A program made the translations under genes and the position numbers. From Chrysochromulina tobinii (taxonomy: Eukaryota; Haptophyta; Prymnesiales; Chrysochromulinaceae), in contig JWZX01003301.1 in the NCBI GenBank assembly GCA_001275005.1, positions 1 to 45,170 of the forward strand: a DNA stretch of 45,170 bases, read 5' to 3'. Numbering within the stretch: the stretch's first letter is position 1; each line of letters opens with the position of its first letter. The notes below the pieces were generated by a model. The model was not told the origin of the DNA, did no database searches, and was given only the letters and a program-made list of their open reading frames with translations. Of the stretch, positions 27,484 to 38,566 are shown piece by piece.

Positions 27484-29894
27484 TCGCTGCCGTCGATCTC
27501 AACGAACTTGGAGCGCGCCATCGTCGCCGCGTTACGGCTCAGTCGGCGGCGGCCGTTGGGCGCCTCGTCCGCATCCCGCGAGCTGCCGGCGCGCGCGCGC
27601 ACGCCAGCGCCGCCGCTGCTCCCGCCGGCGCGCCCTCTCTTCTTGGAGTCGGGTTGGTCGACGACGACGAGCACCCCAGCCTTGATGGCGAGCTCGTGCA
27701 CCGAAGGGCCGTTGGATTCGCGGTGCTTCTGCTCGATGCCCTTGAGCATCGCGTTCAGGTGCGCCTCCGACATGGCGTTCTGCGACTTGACGCCTGCCAG
27801 GTCGAGCACCCTGCGCTTCATCTGCATCGTGAGGTTCATCACCTCGGCTGGCAGCTTCACCTTGGTCGCCTTCGGCCCCTCGCCCTCGAACTCGTACTCC
27901 TCGTCCTCCTCGTCCTCGTCCTCCTCCGCTTCGTCCTCGTCAGAGCCTGCGATGAAGCCGTCCAGGTCGTCGCCCTCGTCCGAGTCCTCCGAGCGATCCT
28001 CGTCGTCGAGCCGCCCGCCGCCGCCGCCGCGCCGCTTCTTGCCCTTGCGCCGGCCGCGCGCCTGCTCCATTAAGGCAGCATCCTCGTCCTCGGCGTCGCT
28101 CAGCTCCTCGTGCTCGTAACGCCCAAGGTAGTCGCCTGTGGGGAACTTGCTGATGAGCGTGCGCAGCACCTCGCCCAGCCCACTATAGTCCTCGAGGTCC
28201 TCGCCGTTCTTCACCGCGTCCGACAGCCGCGCCTCGCCCGTCGACTGCAGGCCAATGACGACGCACTTGCCCTCCGCAAGCGCGGCCTTTGCGACTTGGC
28301 TCACGCGCGGCACCTTGATCGCCATGCAGAGCGCGCGAAAGAAGCGCTGGTGCGTGCCCCAGAACTGCGACATGACGCGCTTCGCAGGGTGTTTTTCGCG
28401 CTCTTTGACGCGCAGCATCTCGAGTGCCGTCGTGAAGCAGCCTTGCATGTCAGACCAAAATCTGGCGGCCTCGTCGTACATCTTTTGCTGCGGCTCGGTC
28501 AGGTCGATGATGAGCTGACTGTACGACGCGCTCGCGAAGCTCAGCTGGCGGCTGATGTACATGCCGCGCCGCTTCATGTCGAGCGCCACGAGCTCCATCG
28601 CTCCCGTGCCGCCGGCAGAGATCGCCTTCTCGAACTTGGTGAAATCGGGGAAGCTGGTTTGCGGCCCCCACAGTCCCAGTCGGCTCGTGTACGCGAGGTT
28701 GGCGATCGACGCGGCGCCCGTCGCCGAGCAGTACACGACGCGCGCGCTCGGGCAGAGCTGCTGCAACTCCTCGACGGCCTTGGCCATCTTCGTGCTCTTG
28801 CCCTTCGTGCCCTTGCCCCTGCCTGCCACCGGCCGGCCCGCAGCGAGGTCCGCGGCCGCCTTCTCGGCCTTCTCGTCCGCCTCGGGGTGAAGGTTCTTGG
28901 CCTTGTGCGCCTCGTCGAAGAGGATGCAGCCCTGGGCGCCGTTGCCGCCCAGCCACTCGACGATCATCTGCGTGCGCTTCTTATTGCCCGACGCGCCGAG
29001 CAGCGCCGAGTATGTGGCGAAGAGCACACCCTCGGTGAACTTGAGACCGTCGACCTTTTGTGCCTCGAGCCTGGAGGCGTAGGAGGTCTTGGTGATGTTG
29101 ATGATGCGTACGTCGGTCGCGCCAATGTCGCGCAGGTCGCGCTCCGCATCGACGCACAGGTCGGCCGAGACCGAGACCCACAGGTGACGCTTGATGCCGC
29201 GCGCCCAGTTATCGAGCACGATGCCCGCGAGCTGGCGCCCCTTGCCAAGGCCCACTCCGTCGCCCAAGAAGAAGCCGGCGCGGTTGCCGTTGGGCAGGCG
29301 CAGCTCGTGCCGCATCGCCGCGTACGCGACCGTCTCGAGCTGCGCCTTCGAGAGAGAGCCGCCGTATGGGTTGGCTGCGCTCGAGGGCTCGTGGATGCGC
29401 TTCAGTGGCGCCGAGAAGGTGTGCTTGATCTTGGGCAGCTCGGCAAAGGAGAGGGAGGTGGTCTCGACGATCGGGTCGGGGTGCGGCTGCCCGCCCACCA
29501 GGTGGCGCGGCTGGTACTCCGAGAAGAGCTCCTCGTTCTCTTCGTCCTTTTGGTCCGTCTCCTGCTGGTCCTGCTGCTGGTCATCTGCCGACGCGGACGC
29601 GGCCGACCCATCGGCGGCGGCGACGGCGGCGGCGAAACGCGCTGCCACATCGGCGGCTGGAACGGTGGACACCTTGGAGGCCTGCGCCTTCTGCTTGAGC
29701 TTGAGCCGCTCCGTCGCCCACGGCGGCGTGCCGTCGCAGACGCAGTGCGCACTCCAGTCTTTGCACTTGGTCCACACGTCGTCGCAGAGCCAGCAATAGC
29801 ACTTATCGCACGCGACCTTGCACTTGTCCGGCGTGGGCTGGGCGGGAAATTTGTGGACCAGGCAGTCGAAGCGCGCGTGGGGCATATCGCGCAT
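24523..29894 (-). CDS. SBNO: Strawberry notch (SBNO) helicase-like protein, three exons
   Basis: A nuclear DExD/H helicase-like regulator. Exons 29894-26592, 26502-26398 and 26313-24523 join in phase 0 to give 1732 residues. The N terminus has a Cys-rich module (CDKCYCWLCDDVWTKCKDWS, then HC). The helicase core follows: FFLGDGVGLGKGRQLAGIVL (Walker A, ~213), CILFDEAHKAKNL (~324), VVYCSATGAASIANLAY. Residues ~600-1090 are Asp/Glu-rich and contain a Tudor-like segment (WRTGKVIAVKKNSLHQLEFG, then SEWLDLS, RW). The SBNO C-terminal domain begins at LGGPEH and continues VAEMTGRKGR (exon 2), then IISEAASSGISLQADRRVPN, LELPWSADQCIQQCGRTHRS and MGALTKGDRRAADASDLSNF in exon 3. The central exon and both introns were placed using the family order. 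Divergent from the amine oxidase, 672 bp away. Confidence 0.93.
26314..26397 (-). other. SBNO intron 2 (84 nt), begins with a copy of exon 3
   Basis: Donor CACAAG|GTGACG, acceptor CATCATCAG|GTGACA. The first 37 nt of the intron (26361-26397) repeat the first 37 nt of exon 3 (26277-26313) with 4 mismatches. The remaining 47 nt are shared with the 3' half of intron 1. The copied stretch would read VTMERVNLAERK, so splicing could occur at several equivalent points in the repeats. Confidence 0.88.
26503..26591 (-). other. SBNO intron 1 (89 nt)
   Basis: Donor GAGCAT|GTGACG, acceptor CCTCATCAG|GTGGCC. Splicing yields LGGPEHVAEMTGRKGR, the family sequence. The first 20 nt weakly resemble the start of exon 2 (13 of 20 positions). 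The last ~42 nt are about 90% identical to the end of intron 2. It contains an internal cagtggccatcag direct repeat. Confidence 0.88.
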
Positions 29895-30566
29895 TGCCTG
29901 CGAGCCGGCGGACGCGTGTGACGGCGAGTCGGCGCGGTGAGCGGGGCGCAGGTTGTGTCAGGGCGGTGACTCCACGGGTCAATTAGGAAGCGAGGGATTG
30001 GCGCGTACGTCAACTCCCGTGGCACCCACGAGCTCGACGTCTTCATCAGCTGTGGTCGAGGATTCCATCGTCGCGTCGGCGTCCCTCGGCTTCCCTCGAA
30101 CGCACGGGCGCGGGCGCTTTCCGGCGCGAACCCCGCCTTCCGGATTAGAAACATATCGTCTTCCCACAGCCCCGTGCAGCCCGTGGTCGCAGAAGTGCTT
30201 GACAATCCATGGAATTGTCGAGCCACACCTCTGGATTGGGACGCCGCCGACGCGACCGAGGGCGGCACCGTTTCCATCCTGTTATCCTGGGTGCGGACAA
30301 AACCTGCGGCGGGGCTAGCGGGGGCGCTTATTAGGCCAAAACCGCCTCGGGTGTCCTAAAAATGTCTCGTGCTAGTCTTTCGGAAATGAATTTCACAATG
30401 ACGCCGATCCGTAGGAGCGAGCTGCGTAGAAAAGCCAAGGAATAAAAGAGGAGGGCTCACTCGAGTCCCAAGAACCTAAAAAGGAAGGAGAGGCTGCACG
30501 CGAGAGAGAATCGCGAAGCGCCCAGCGATATCTTTGCACTTCATCGTCACGGCGGCATCTCCTTCC
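29895..30566. other. Divergent intergenic region, SBNO / amine oxidase
   Basis: 672 bases between outward-facing starts. No repeat or motif seen apart from normal GC-rich sequence; less GC-rich near 30360-30480. Promoters of both genes are presumably here. Confidence 0.45.
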
Positions 30567-32568
30567 ATGAAAAACACGGTCTTCCATACGTTGGCTCTGC
30601 TCGTCACCTCCTTCGACCTGGTCGCAACTGTCAAGGTTGTCGTCGTCGGTGCAGGCACATCGGGTCTCGCGGCGGCGCGTACTCTGACCGACACGTGGGA
30701 TACTGATGAAAATGGAGGACCCCTGGAGCTGACGGTGCTCGAAGCTGGGACTCGCATAGGTGGCCGTACGTGGACGCTGAATGCTTCCGAGGCGGGAGCG
30801 GCCTGGAACACCGCCGGCGCTCTGGGAGCGCCGACGGACATGGGTGCGAGCTGGATCCATGGGAGCACTTCGACACATCCGATCACCAAGATTGCAACGG
30901 CCCTGGGCCTGGCTACTGGTTCAGGACTCGTGAGGACTAGAGATAATTTGGCCGAGCTTCGCCTCTGCACCGCCGGCAAGACCTCGGCCTGCTCGGAGCC
31001 CAACAACGATGAGTTCACCGCGTACGAGAACCTGCTCTCACAAGCACAGGAGAGTGCGGAGGATTCGGATACGGACATTTCGCTTTGGCAGGCGCTCTCA
31101 GGCCTTTCGAGCTCGGGGCAGAATCGAGAATCGAAGCTGTTCCAGTACCACCTCGCCACCGGCGCTGAGTTCAACACCGCCGGGCCGGTCACTCAGCTGT
31201 CAGCCTGGAACTATGATGATGATTCCCAATATTCTGGCACTGAGCTCGTGTGGGCACAAGGGTACAAGGTGATGTACGAGGCGCTGCAGAGCGGCGCGGT
31301 CCGGGTTAATGACGGTTCGAGCACCCTGCAGGTTGCCGCCGTGGCGTCTGCCAGCCGACAGCCCATCTTGGTCACGTACAACAAGCGCGTCACGTCCGTC
31401 ACGTACAGCAGCACGGGAGTTGTGCTGACGACTGCGGACGGCAGCACGTACAACGCTGATTACGTGATCATCACGATCCCCCTCGGGGTGCTCAAGAGCA
31501 CCGACGCGAGCTCCAGAGTCACATTCAGCCCGGCACTCCCGCCAGCCACGGCAAATGGCATCTCTCAGCTTGGTTTCGGCAACGTCGTCAAGATCGCCCT
31601 CTTGTTTCCCACCGTTTGGTGGCCGACAGGTACGCACTATTATGGCCTTGCCCAGGCGGGGACCGACCGCGGCCTCTTCACCTACTTCCTCAACGTGCAT
31701 GCGCTGTCAACCAAGCCTGTGCTCATGACGTTTGCACTGGGTGCGTCTGCCGACACGGCGGAAGGGATGAGCAACGCCGCCGTCTGGACGCAGGTGCGTT
31801 CTCCCTCGCTTCTCCAGCACACCTCTTGCGCATCTCGTGCCTGGGCGTGGTTCCGGACGAACCTGCTCGTGATCTCCCATGCATCTCCCCCTGCATCTCC
31901 CTCGCAGATCCGGGCGAATCTGGTCAAGATCTTCCCGAGGTCTGTCACGGTCCCGACGACTGCGCCTCAGATGATTCGCTCGACTTGGCGCGCCAATCCT
32001 CTTGCGAAGGGCGCGTACACATATGTTGCAGTCGGTGCGTCGACCGACCCATCGCTGCTGCCGTTGGCAGTGCCATTCTCCGACCTTCCCCTGAGCTGCC
32101 CCGAGTCTTTTTATCATGGCAGGTACGTCGAAGAACACCATCACGGCCGCCTTTGGTGGCAATGTCGGAGGGAGGCTCTTCTTTGCAGGCGAGCATACGT
32201 CCGCGGCGTACAGAGGGACTGTCCACGGCGCCTTCCAGACTGGCCAGGTGCGCACACCCCGCACCTCCCCTCATCTCCCACGCATCTCCCACACGTACCT
32301 CCCATTCACCTCTCCCTCGCCCCCGTTCGTACCTGCTCAGGTCGCGGCGCGTGCCGTCAAGGCCTGCTCAGCTGAAGCGGGCACTGACGACGACGGCGAC
32401 GATGATGACGACGACGATGATGACGACGACGACGACGACGATGACGACGACGACGGCGACGACGATGACGATGCCCCGAGCTCCAAGCGGAGCTTCCTGT
32501 TCTCCAAGCGGAGCTCCCTGATTTCCAAGCAAGAAGCGGGCAATGTGCTCGCGCCAGCGACGCAATGA
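30567..32568 (+). CDS. Secreted polyamine-oxidase-type flavin amine oxidase, four exons
   Basis: An FAD-dependent amine oxidase. Exons 30567-31793, 31908-32034, 32123-32247 and 32341-32568 join to give 568 residues. A hydrophobic leader (MKNTVFHTLALLVTSFDLVA) precedes the dinucleotide fold VKVVVVGAGTSGLAAARTL (GxGxxG at 28-33), followed by LEAGTRIGGRTWTL and DMGASWIHGSTSTHPITKIA, strong signatures of polyamine and lysine-demethylase-type oxidases. DYVIITIPLGVLKS and GNVVKIALLFPTVWW lie mid-protein. The FAD-binding end LFFAGEHTSAAYRGTVHGAF is in exon 3, joined to GAYTYVAVG of exon 2. Exon 4 encodes VAARAVKACSA and then a long poly-Asp tail and a Ser/Lys end. Spermine, spermidine or another amine may be the substrate. 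The introns hold only two in-frame lengths, so an unspliced reading misplaces the C terminus. Confidence 0.88.
31794..31907 (+). other. Amine oxidase intron 1 (114 nt)
   Basis: ACGCAG|gtgcgt ... ctcgcag|ATCCGG. It contains, at 31852-31878, a segment similar to the start of exon 2 (about 20 of 26 positions) but not at its 5' end. C-rich gcatctccc repeats precede the acceptor. Confidence 0.8.
32035..32122 (+). other. Amine oxidase intron 2 (88 nt)
   Basis: GTTGCAGTCG|gtgcgtcgacc ... catggcag|GTACGTCGAAG. Phase 1; the join restores VAVGTSKNTITAAFGG. The intron start resembles the exon 3 start (GT.CGTCGA, then AC.CCATC). Confidence 0.85.
32248..32340 (+). other. Amine oxidase intron 3 (93 nt)
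   Basis: CTGGCCAG|gtgcgc ... cctgctcag|GTCGCGG. It is rich in catctccca-type repeats like those in intron 1 and is a multiple of three, so retention would not stop translation. No clear copy of the exon 4 start. Confidence 0.75.
32382..32475 (+). repeat. GAC/GAT triplet repeat encoding poly-Asp
   Basis: About 30 nearly uninterrupted Asp codons (with two Gly) near the C terminus of the amine oxidase. The mix of gac and gat suggests it is not a fresh expansion. Confidence 0.9.
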
Positions 32569-33313
32569 GCGCCGCGGTCTCTGCTCCGCTCTTTTGCGGG
32601 TCGGTCGGGCTGGGCCCCGCTGCGCAACGCGCGGACCGCGTGGGGATACTAGCGGGCTTCACGGGCGCTTGGCACGGCGCCGGCGCCCTTGGAGACCCCC
32701 CCAGGCGCACAAGGGTATTCAAGGGCGCGGGCTCGCAGATGTTGTGAGGAAAAGGCGTGCGCGCGCGCGCGCGGCACAATGCAATTGTCTTTGGCCCGGC
32801 CGCCTTGGCACCGTTCATGTGTGGTTTCAAACGAATGTCGCTCCCTGTGTGGGGGGCGCCGCGCGTGAGTGCTGAGTTGCCGGTTGGTGTCGGGGCATGT
32901 GCCTTGTGCGTGTGACTGCGCTCTGCGCCGGGTGCGGTGGCGGCGTTCGTTTTTTCAGCCGATGTAGAACACCTCTCCCTCATCGAGGATAAACCTTCAT
33001 CCTTCAACGTACAGGCTCGTCACGCGTGCCACGGTAATAAGCCGGCAACGCGCGGCGCGAATGCGTGATGCGCGACCGCGAGACCACGATCCATGATGTC
33101 GTGTGTGGTCTGCCACGTCTCCCCCGACCCCCCGCCCGCGACTAGGTCGAGGGAACCGGGGGCGCGGTTGCCGCGGTGCGGTGCGTCTCGGCATCAAATG
33201 GCTATTTGTCACTGTGAAGTGTGAACCTTTTTTTACACCACACCATCTTCGACATGTTCAATTACTACTGACAGATTACACCATCTTCGCAATGTTCAAT
33301 TTTACTATCGTTT
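32569..33313. other. Convergent 3' intergenic region
   Basis: Between the amine oxidase (plus) and the VIT-vWA gene (minus). Holds a (CG)n-like gcgcgcgcgcgcgc tract at about 32758-32771 and two direct copies of ACACCATCTTCG..ATGTTCAATT at 33239-33262 and 33278-33301. No gene recognised. Confidence 0.5.
33239..33301. repeat. Two 24-bp direct repeats near the VIT-vWA stop
   Basis: acaccatcttcgacatgttcaatt-like sequence twice, two positions differing, in an AT-richer patch just 3' of the VIT-vWA stop. Possibly a 3' processing region. Confidence 0.6.
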
Positions 33314-35700
33314 TTATGGCATCGTCTGGAACGTACGCAGCATCCCCTGGTCCACGAAGCTCGCAAACGGAGCCGTCGAGAGCGTTGCCATATCCGCGGC
33401 GCTCAGCTTGCAGGAGCGCACGCGGTGGCTGATGTCGAGCCGCGGCGTCATCTCCACGGCGAAGGCGACGAGGAACTCGCACGAGAGCCGTTGGACGGTA
33501 TCCGTCGTCCACGCCGCCTTAGCCGTCGCGGCGAGATACTGCTCGAATGCGAGCGTCGTCGCGAGCGCAGGCGCCGTCGTGAGTCCGATCTGCTGCAGAC
33601 TCTCGAGGAGTACGCTGTCCTCAAGGAGGGTCCACTCGCCGAGCAACGCGGGCAGCGCCGCGCGGTCGACGTACGCGAGGGTATCGAGCGCGCCGCCCAG
33701 CACACTCGGCTTGCCGATGAAGGCGACGCCGTACCCCGAGGGGTCTGCATCTGCGACCGGCACGCCGGGCGCGCTCGGGTTGAGAACGATGGCGTAGAGG
33801 TCGCGGCGCACTGCAGGAGAGAAGAGGGGCGTCTGCGCTGATCGCGCGGTCACAGCGGCCGCGTACGCGGGGTCATGGACGCTCCGGATCGTGACGCCCA
33901 GGACGACGCCCAGGCCGGGGCTGCTGTTTGCCGGCGCGATGCGCGCCGTCGCTGTCCTCGACGCCGGCGTCGGCTGCTCTACGGCCATGCTCGTCACGAC
34001 CGGCGCGGCGGGTGGCCTGTGCCACGGCCAAATGGGTGCGGGCGTCACGCCTGGTAGCTCACCCGCTGCCGCGCCGAGCCCGAGACGCGCCGTCGCGAGC
34101 GCGAGTACGGGCGCGAGGTGCGCCTTTAGATCAGCCGCGCTCGCCGCCGCCTCCTGCGCCGCCTCCGCCGACGCCGCACGGGCCAACACCCATGTGCCAA
34201 AGTCGGCGGCTGGGCCATCGGCCGCGCCGCCGAGACCGAGCACACGGATACCCTCGAGGAGTCTAAGGGTGAGCGGCACGATCGGCAGCTGCATAGCCGG
34301 CGAGTGGGCTGCGGGGGGTGGCGCGGGCGGCGCCGAGAGCGCACTCACACTCACACCAATCTTGGTGGCGGCGCAGCGCTCGCACAGATCATAACGACAC
34401 GACGCGCAGTGGAAGAAGAAGGGGGCGCTCCTCTCGAGGGAGGTGCGTTGGCACTGATCGCAAGAGGTCGACTGGTAGCCCGCTGGGGTGCTTCCGACCA
34501 TCTTGGCCATCGGGTGCGCGCGCAGGCAGGGCACAGCGGGTAGTGCTGCCGCCTGTGCGGAGCTGCCTAAAGTGGGGGCTGCCCCGCCGATGGCGGCGGC
34601 GCCGCCCGTGCCGAGGGCAGGCTGCGAGGCAGAGATGCTGTTGATGACCTCGAGCGGATTGGGAGTACTCCAAATCGGGGTCGCCAGCCGTCGGTCCTCG
34701 TGAGTCCGTCCAAAGGGGCTGCCGCGGCCAAAGGGACTGCCAAAGTTGACGGGAGGGCGAGCGGCGAGCGTTGCGATGGATTGAGCGTCGAGGGTCGAGC
34801 GCACACGTGCCACCAGAATGGTCAGTGCTTCCTCGAGAGAAGCGCGTGTCAGACGCACAAGTACCTTGGTCGCCTTGGCCAAAGGAGCGGCGCCGAAGGT
34901 AATGGGGCGCCAGGGTTGCGCCGGCGCCGGAGCGGCTTCATCGAGTGCGGCCACGCTCGCCGCATACACACCGCCAAGGCTCTCTCGCAGCCAACGGCTC
35001 ATGGTAGGAGGGCTCGTGAGGAGCTCAGCGGCATCGGCGTCGTCTTCATCCACCGGCGAGCCGAAGCGGCCAGTCGGCCGGTAACGGAAGCCATAGGGCG
35101 TCGGCACTGGTGCTGCCCACGGTGGGGGCGCTCCGACCGCCGGGGCAGCAGCGGGCGCACTGAAGAGGCGGCGGCCTGGTGCGGCCTGGTGCGGAGCGCT
35201 CGAGGCAGCGCTCGAGGCCGAAGCCAGGTGTGAAGCCAGGTGTGAAGCAAGGGGCGCAGCGCTGAAGGGCGTGCATGAGGGCGAGGGCGGCGCGTATCCA
35301 AGTATGGCAGGCGAGGCCGACGGAGCACCAAAGGGCGCAAAAGGCGCGCGCGGCCCTTGACCAGCAGCACCAAAGGGCACAGCACCGATGGGCGCAGCAC
35401 CAAAGGGCACAGGCGAGGGCGCAGGCGAGGCCGGGGGAGGTCGTCTCAAGGAGGCCTCGTGAGACTTGTAGAGCCGCTCGCCGACAGCAGGTGAGGTCTG
35501 GGGCGGCGCACCGAAGGCAGGCGACGCCGATGGCGAGGGCGGTGCAGCTCCGAAGGCCGCCGTTGAGCCAAGTGGCGCAGGACCGAAGGCGCAAGATGGG
35601 GCGAAACCCCCACGGGACGCACCGAGCGGATCACCACCGCCGAAGCCGCCACCACCCTTCAGACCGAATCGGCCTCTGCAGCTGCCACCTCCGTTGCTCG

Positions 35701-35735
<35 letters not shown>

Positions 35736-38566
35736 AGGGCCGCGCGCGCCTTGTGCGCTTCGTCAAACGTGAGACGGTACGCTGAGAAGGCCGCGCGGAG
35801 AGCCGAGGGCTTGGGGCGGCAGTCCTCGGGCACGGGCGCGTGATCCGACTCGAGCTTCGCGACCGCACACCCCTTCGTGACAGAGGGCGCCACCAGCTGA
35901 CCGAGGAGCGAGGTGCGCAACGTGACAAGCGTGCGCTTTGCCGCGCACACCTCCGGCATCGCCACAGTTCCCGCCAGATGGTAGGCGGGCTCAAGGAGGG
36001 GAAGGTGGCGCAACGCCTGCTGCGTCGGTTTCAAGGCGAGCTTGGCGCGCAGCGAGGCCACCGCGCGGTCCCCATCGCTCAGGACAGGGATGCCTCCAGG
36101 AGTGCCTCGAGCCTCGCCTCGAGAGTGCCCATCACGACGCGAAAGAGAAGGTGGGGCTGTCTCAACAAGTTCCCACTCGTCTGCCGGTTCCGGCGGACCC
36201 GACGATGTAGCTGCGCGCCTGCGCGCGGCGGCAGAGGCGAGGTCTTCCGGCCCCGTGGGGGCGACTGCGGCGGCGGCGGTGCCAGCGGCCGTGGCGTTGC
36301 GTGCCTTCTCTCCAAGAGGAAAGCTGTACGTCGTGCGCCCGTCCCCGAGGGTGAGGCTCACAGACGGCCTCGCGCCGCCCTTGGCCAGGCCTTTGATGAG
36401 CTTGTCTAGGCCGCTGACGTCGTTTGGGTTACGGGGAGTGGGTGGAGTGGCGACGGCGCCCAGCGCGCCGCTTGGGTGCAAGAGGATCATCTTGAGGCGC
36501 GTGCCCGGGAGCGCACGCACGGCAAAAGTAGAATCGCTCTCCATTACCCCGTGACTAGAGAGCCCTCCGAGGGCCGCAGGCTCGTGCGCCCACTCGGGCG
36601 GCGGGGCGGCGGCGTCACTCCCATTGCGCAGCGCGAGCAGCTGTGCTCCATGCACGCGCAGCGTGAGGCGTGAGGCGGCGCGCAGCACCGAGCGTGCGAG
36701 CAACCCAAGCACTTTGGTCTGGATCGCGCCCCCCTCGAGAGACTCGACCATGAGCGCCTCGCCGCCCGTCATGCGAGCCAGCCACGAGACGCAGCTCGGG
36801 TCGAGCCACGGCCCGTACCCCAGGCAGTCGACCTGGAAGAAGCCGACGCCCGGCTGCTTGCGGATAGCATCGATCTCGCCGAAGAAGCGCTCGCGTGACG
36901 TGGCGCCGCCGTCGGTGACGAGAATGACAGAGTGGAGCGACGCCGGATTCACCGCGACGCACGCCCGCAGCTCAGCCGACCACGAGTCGTAATTGGTACA
37001 GCCCCCTGGCCGGAGCGCGCGCAGCTGCGCCTGCAGCTGTTCAACGACGTTGCCGGGCTCGGTCCGATCCGCGGGCAGCATCACGTCGGCGAGGCCCGTT
37101 GTGCGATCGTCAAAGCTCCATAACCGCACGCGCACGGGCTGCATGTTGATCAGCTGTTGATCGCGCAGTGCGTTCAAGTGCACGGGCAGTGCGTTCAGTA
37201 TGGCCCTGAGCAGATGCTTTGAGGTGTCGAGCCGCGCCACGTGGCCGCCCAGGGAATCCGAGTGCACGCTCATCGCGGTAGAGCCCGAGGTATCGATGAT
37301 GACATAGAGCTCATGCGGCGCGGATGTGGGTGCTAGCCCTGGCAGCGGCGCGAGGGGCAAGGTCAGGTCCACGAGCGTCGACGCAAGCTTAGAGCCATCT
37401 TCAGGCGCGAAACACACTCCGTCGATTGTGTCGACGGCATGGACAGCCGAGCTTAGCGCGGCTTCCGCCGCCATGGCTGGGTCTTTCTGCGCCGGCGCGC
37501 CGATGGTGAGTTTGCGAAGCTCAGCGATCTGATCGATCTGCGGCTCGGACAGGCGTACGCGTACGAGCGTCCCTCGCGCGAGGCCGGTGGGCGACCTCCA
37601 CGAGAGTCGGCGCCACGAGTCGAGCGAGCCAGCGCTGAGCAGCGTTGGCCCAAGCTGCAAAAGCTCGCTCACGGCGGGTGAGACGTCGCGCAGCCCGCGC
37701 AGGTAGCGGAGCGTCGCGCGATCGGCCTCACGCCCGAGCTTGATGACATCCTCACGTAGCACCTCATCCTCGGGCACAACGACGGCGAGTCCGGGGCCCA
37801 CATGGACCTGGAGCTCGAAGGGCACACCGACCGCGTCGAGGGGGGTGAAGCCCGGCACGATAGACACGTCCGCGATGCGCTCGGATGGCGCCTCGCCGTT
37901 GGCACCCACGCGGTCGCGCCGCCTGAGTCCGGAACCCTGTAGGAAGCGGCAGCCAAAGATGACTGTCGCACCGTCAGGGATCTTGTCGAGCTTGATCTGA
38001 AAGGCATCCTCGGCCGTGTCCGAGAGGGTGGCGCTGTGTGTCGTCGAGGAGGCCGCGGCTTCGTAGCTTGCATCTGCCTGCTCCTTCTCCATCACCTCGG
38101 GATTGTACTGGATCTTGTCGCACACGTGCTCCTCCTCGAGCAGAAGCAGGTCAGGCAGTCGCGGCACGTCGAGGATGGCGGCCGCGGTGCCGCCCAACCG
38201 GTTGGTGACGGTGACCCTTAGGTCCCAGATGACGCCCGACTCGCGCGTGACGACGGCCGTGAGCGTGACGCGCTCAGGGAGCACGCACACATTCTGACGA
38301 GTTGTTGCGCCGAGTGTGACGCGCACAGCGGCGATGAAGCCATTCGATTCGTCGATGGGAATGTAATTATTTGCCTCGACATTGTCGCCAGGGCCCGCGT
38401 TGAGTCCGGGGGCCTTGGGGTCGGTCAGCGTGCGAGGCTCCAAGCCGGTGGCCTCGCACACGGAGACTTGAACACCGCAACAGCTGGCTGGCGCGGCAAA
38501 GGCCTGCGCGGAAGCGAAGGGGTTGGTAGCAGTTGCGGTAGAGCGTGGAACCGAGAGCTCGAGCAT
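33314..38566 (-). CDS. VIT + vWA + polyQ + FG-rich + zinc-finger giant protein
   Basis: A 1750-residue single-exon protein. An N-terminal VIT domain (~60-260) shows the pattern ADASYEAAASSTTHSATLSD, then FQIKLDKIPDGATVIFGCRF. A vWA domain (~415-610) has the metal site DTSGSTAMS and continues with VRVRLWSFDDRTTGLADVML and SVILVTDGGATSRERFFGEI. VIT+vWA is the arrangement of inter-alpha-trypsin-inhibitor heavy chains and of the vault enzyme PARP4. Then come a polyGln run (~945), a long FG-rich, low-complexity stretch (FGAAPLGSTAAFGAAPP, PFGAAPIGAVPFGAAG), and a ZZ-like zinc finger (~1365-1395: CDQC, FFFHCASCRYDLCERC). The C-terminal ~330 residues are unknown. No BRCT or ADP-ribosyltransferase domain is seen. 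The FG-rich region after VIT-vWA mirrors the C-terminal half of PARP4. Cytosolic, no signal peptide. Confidence 0.85.
35703..35735 (-). repeat. CAG/CTG triplet repeat encoding polyGln
   Basis: An uninterrupted CTG run on the plus strand, read as about 11 CAG (Gln) codons in the VIT-vWA protein just before the FG-rich part. Confidence 0.92.

Noticed and set aside
28110-29921. 603-codon plus-strand frame opposite SBNO exon 1
   Set aside because: Shadow frame in GC-rich DNA; no recognisable motif.
32337-32627. Minus-strand poly-Ser/poly-Val frames near 32.4 kb
   Set aside because: Antisense readings of the Asp codon repeat of the amine oxidase.
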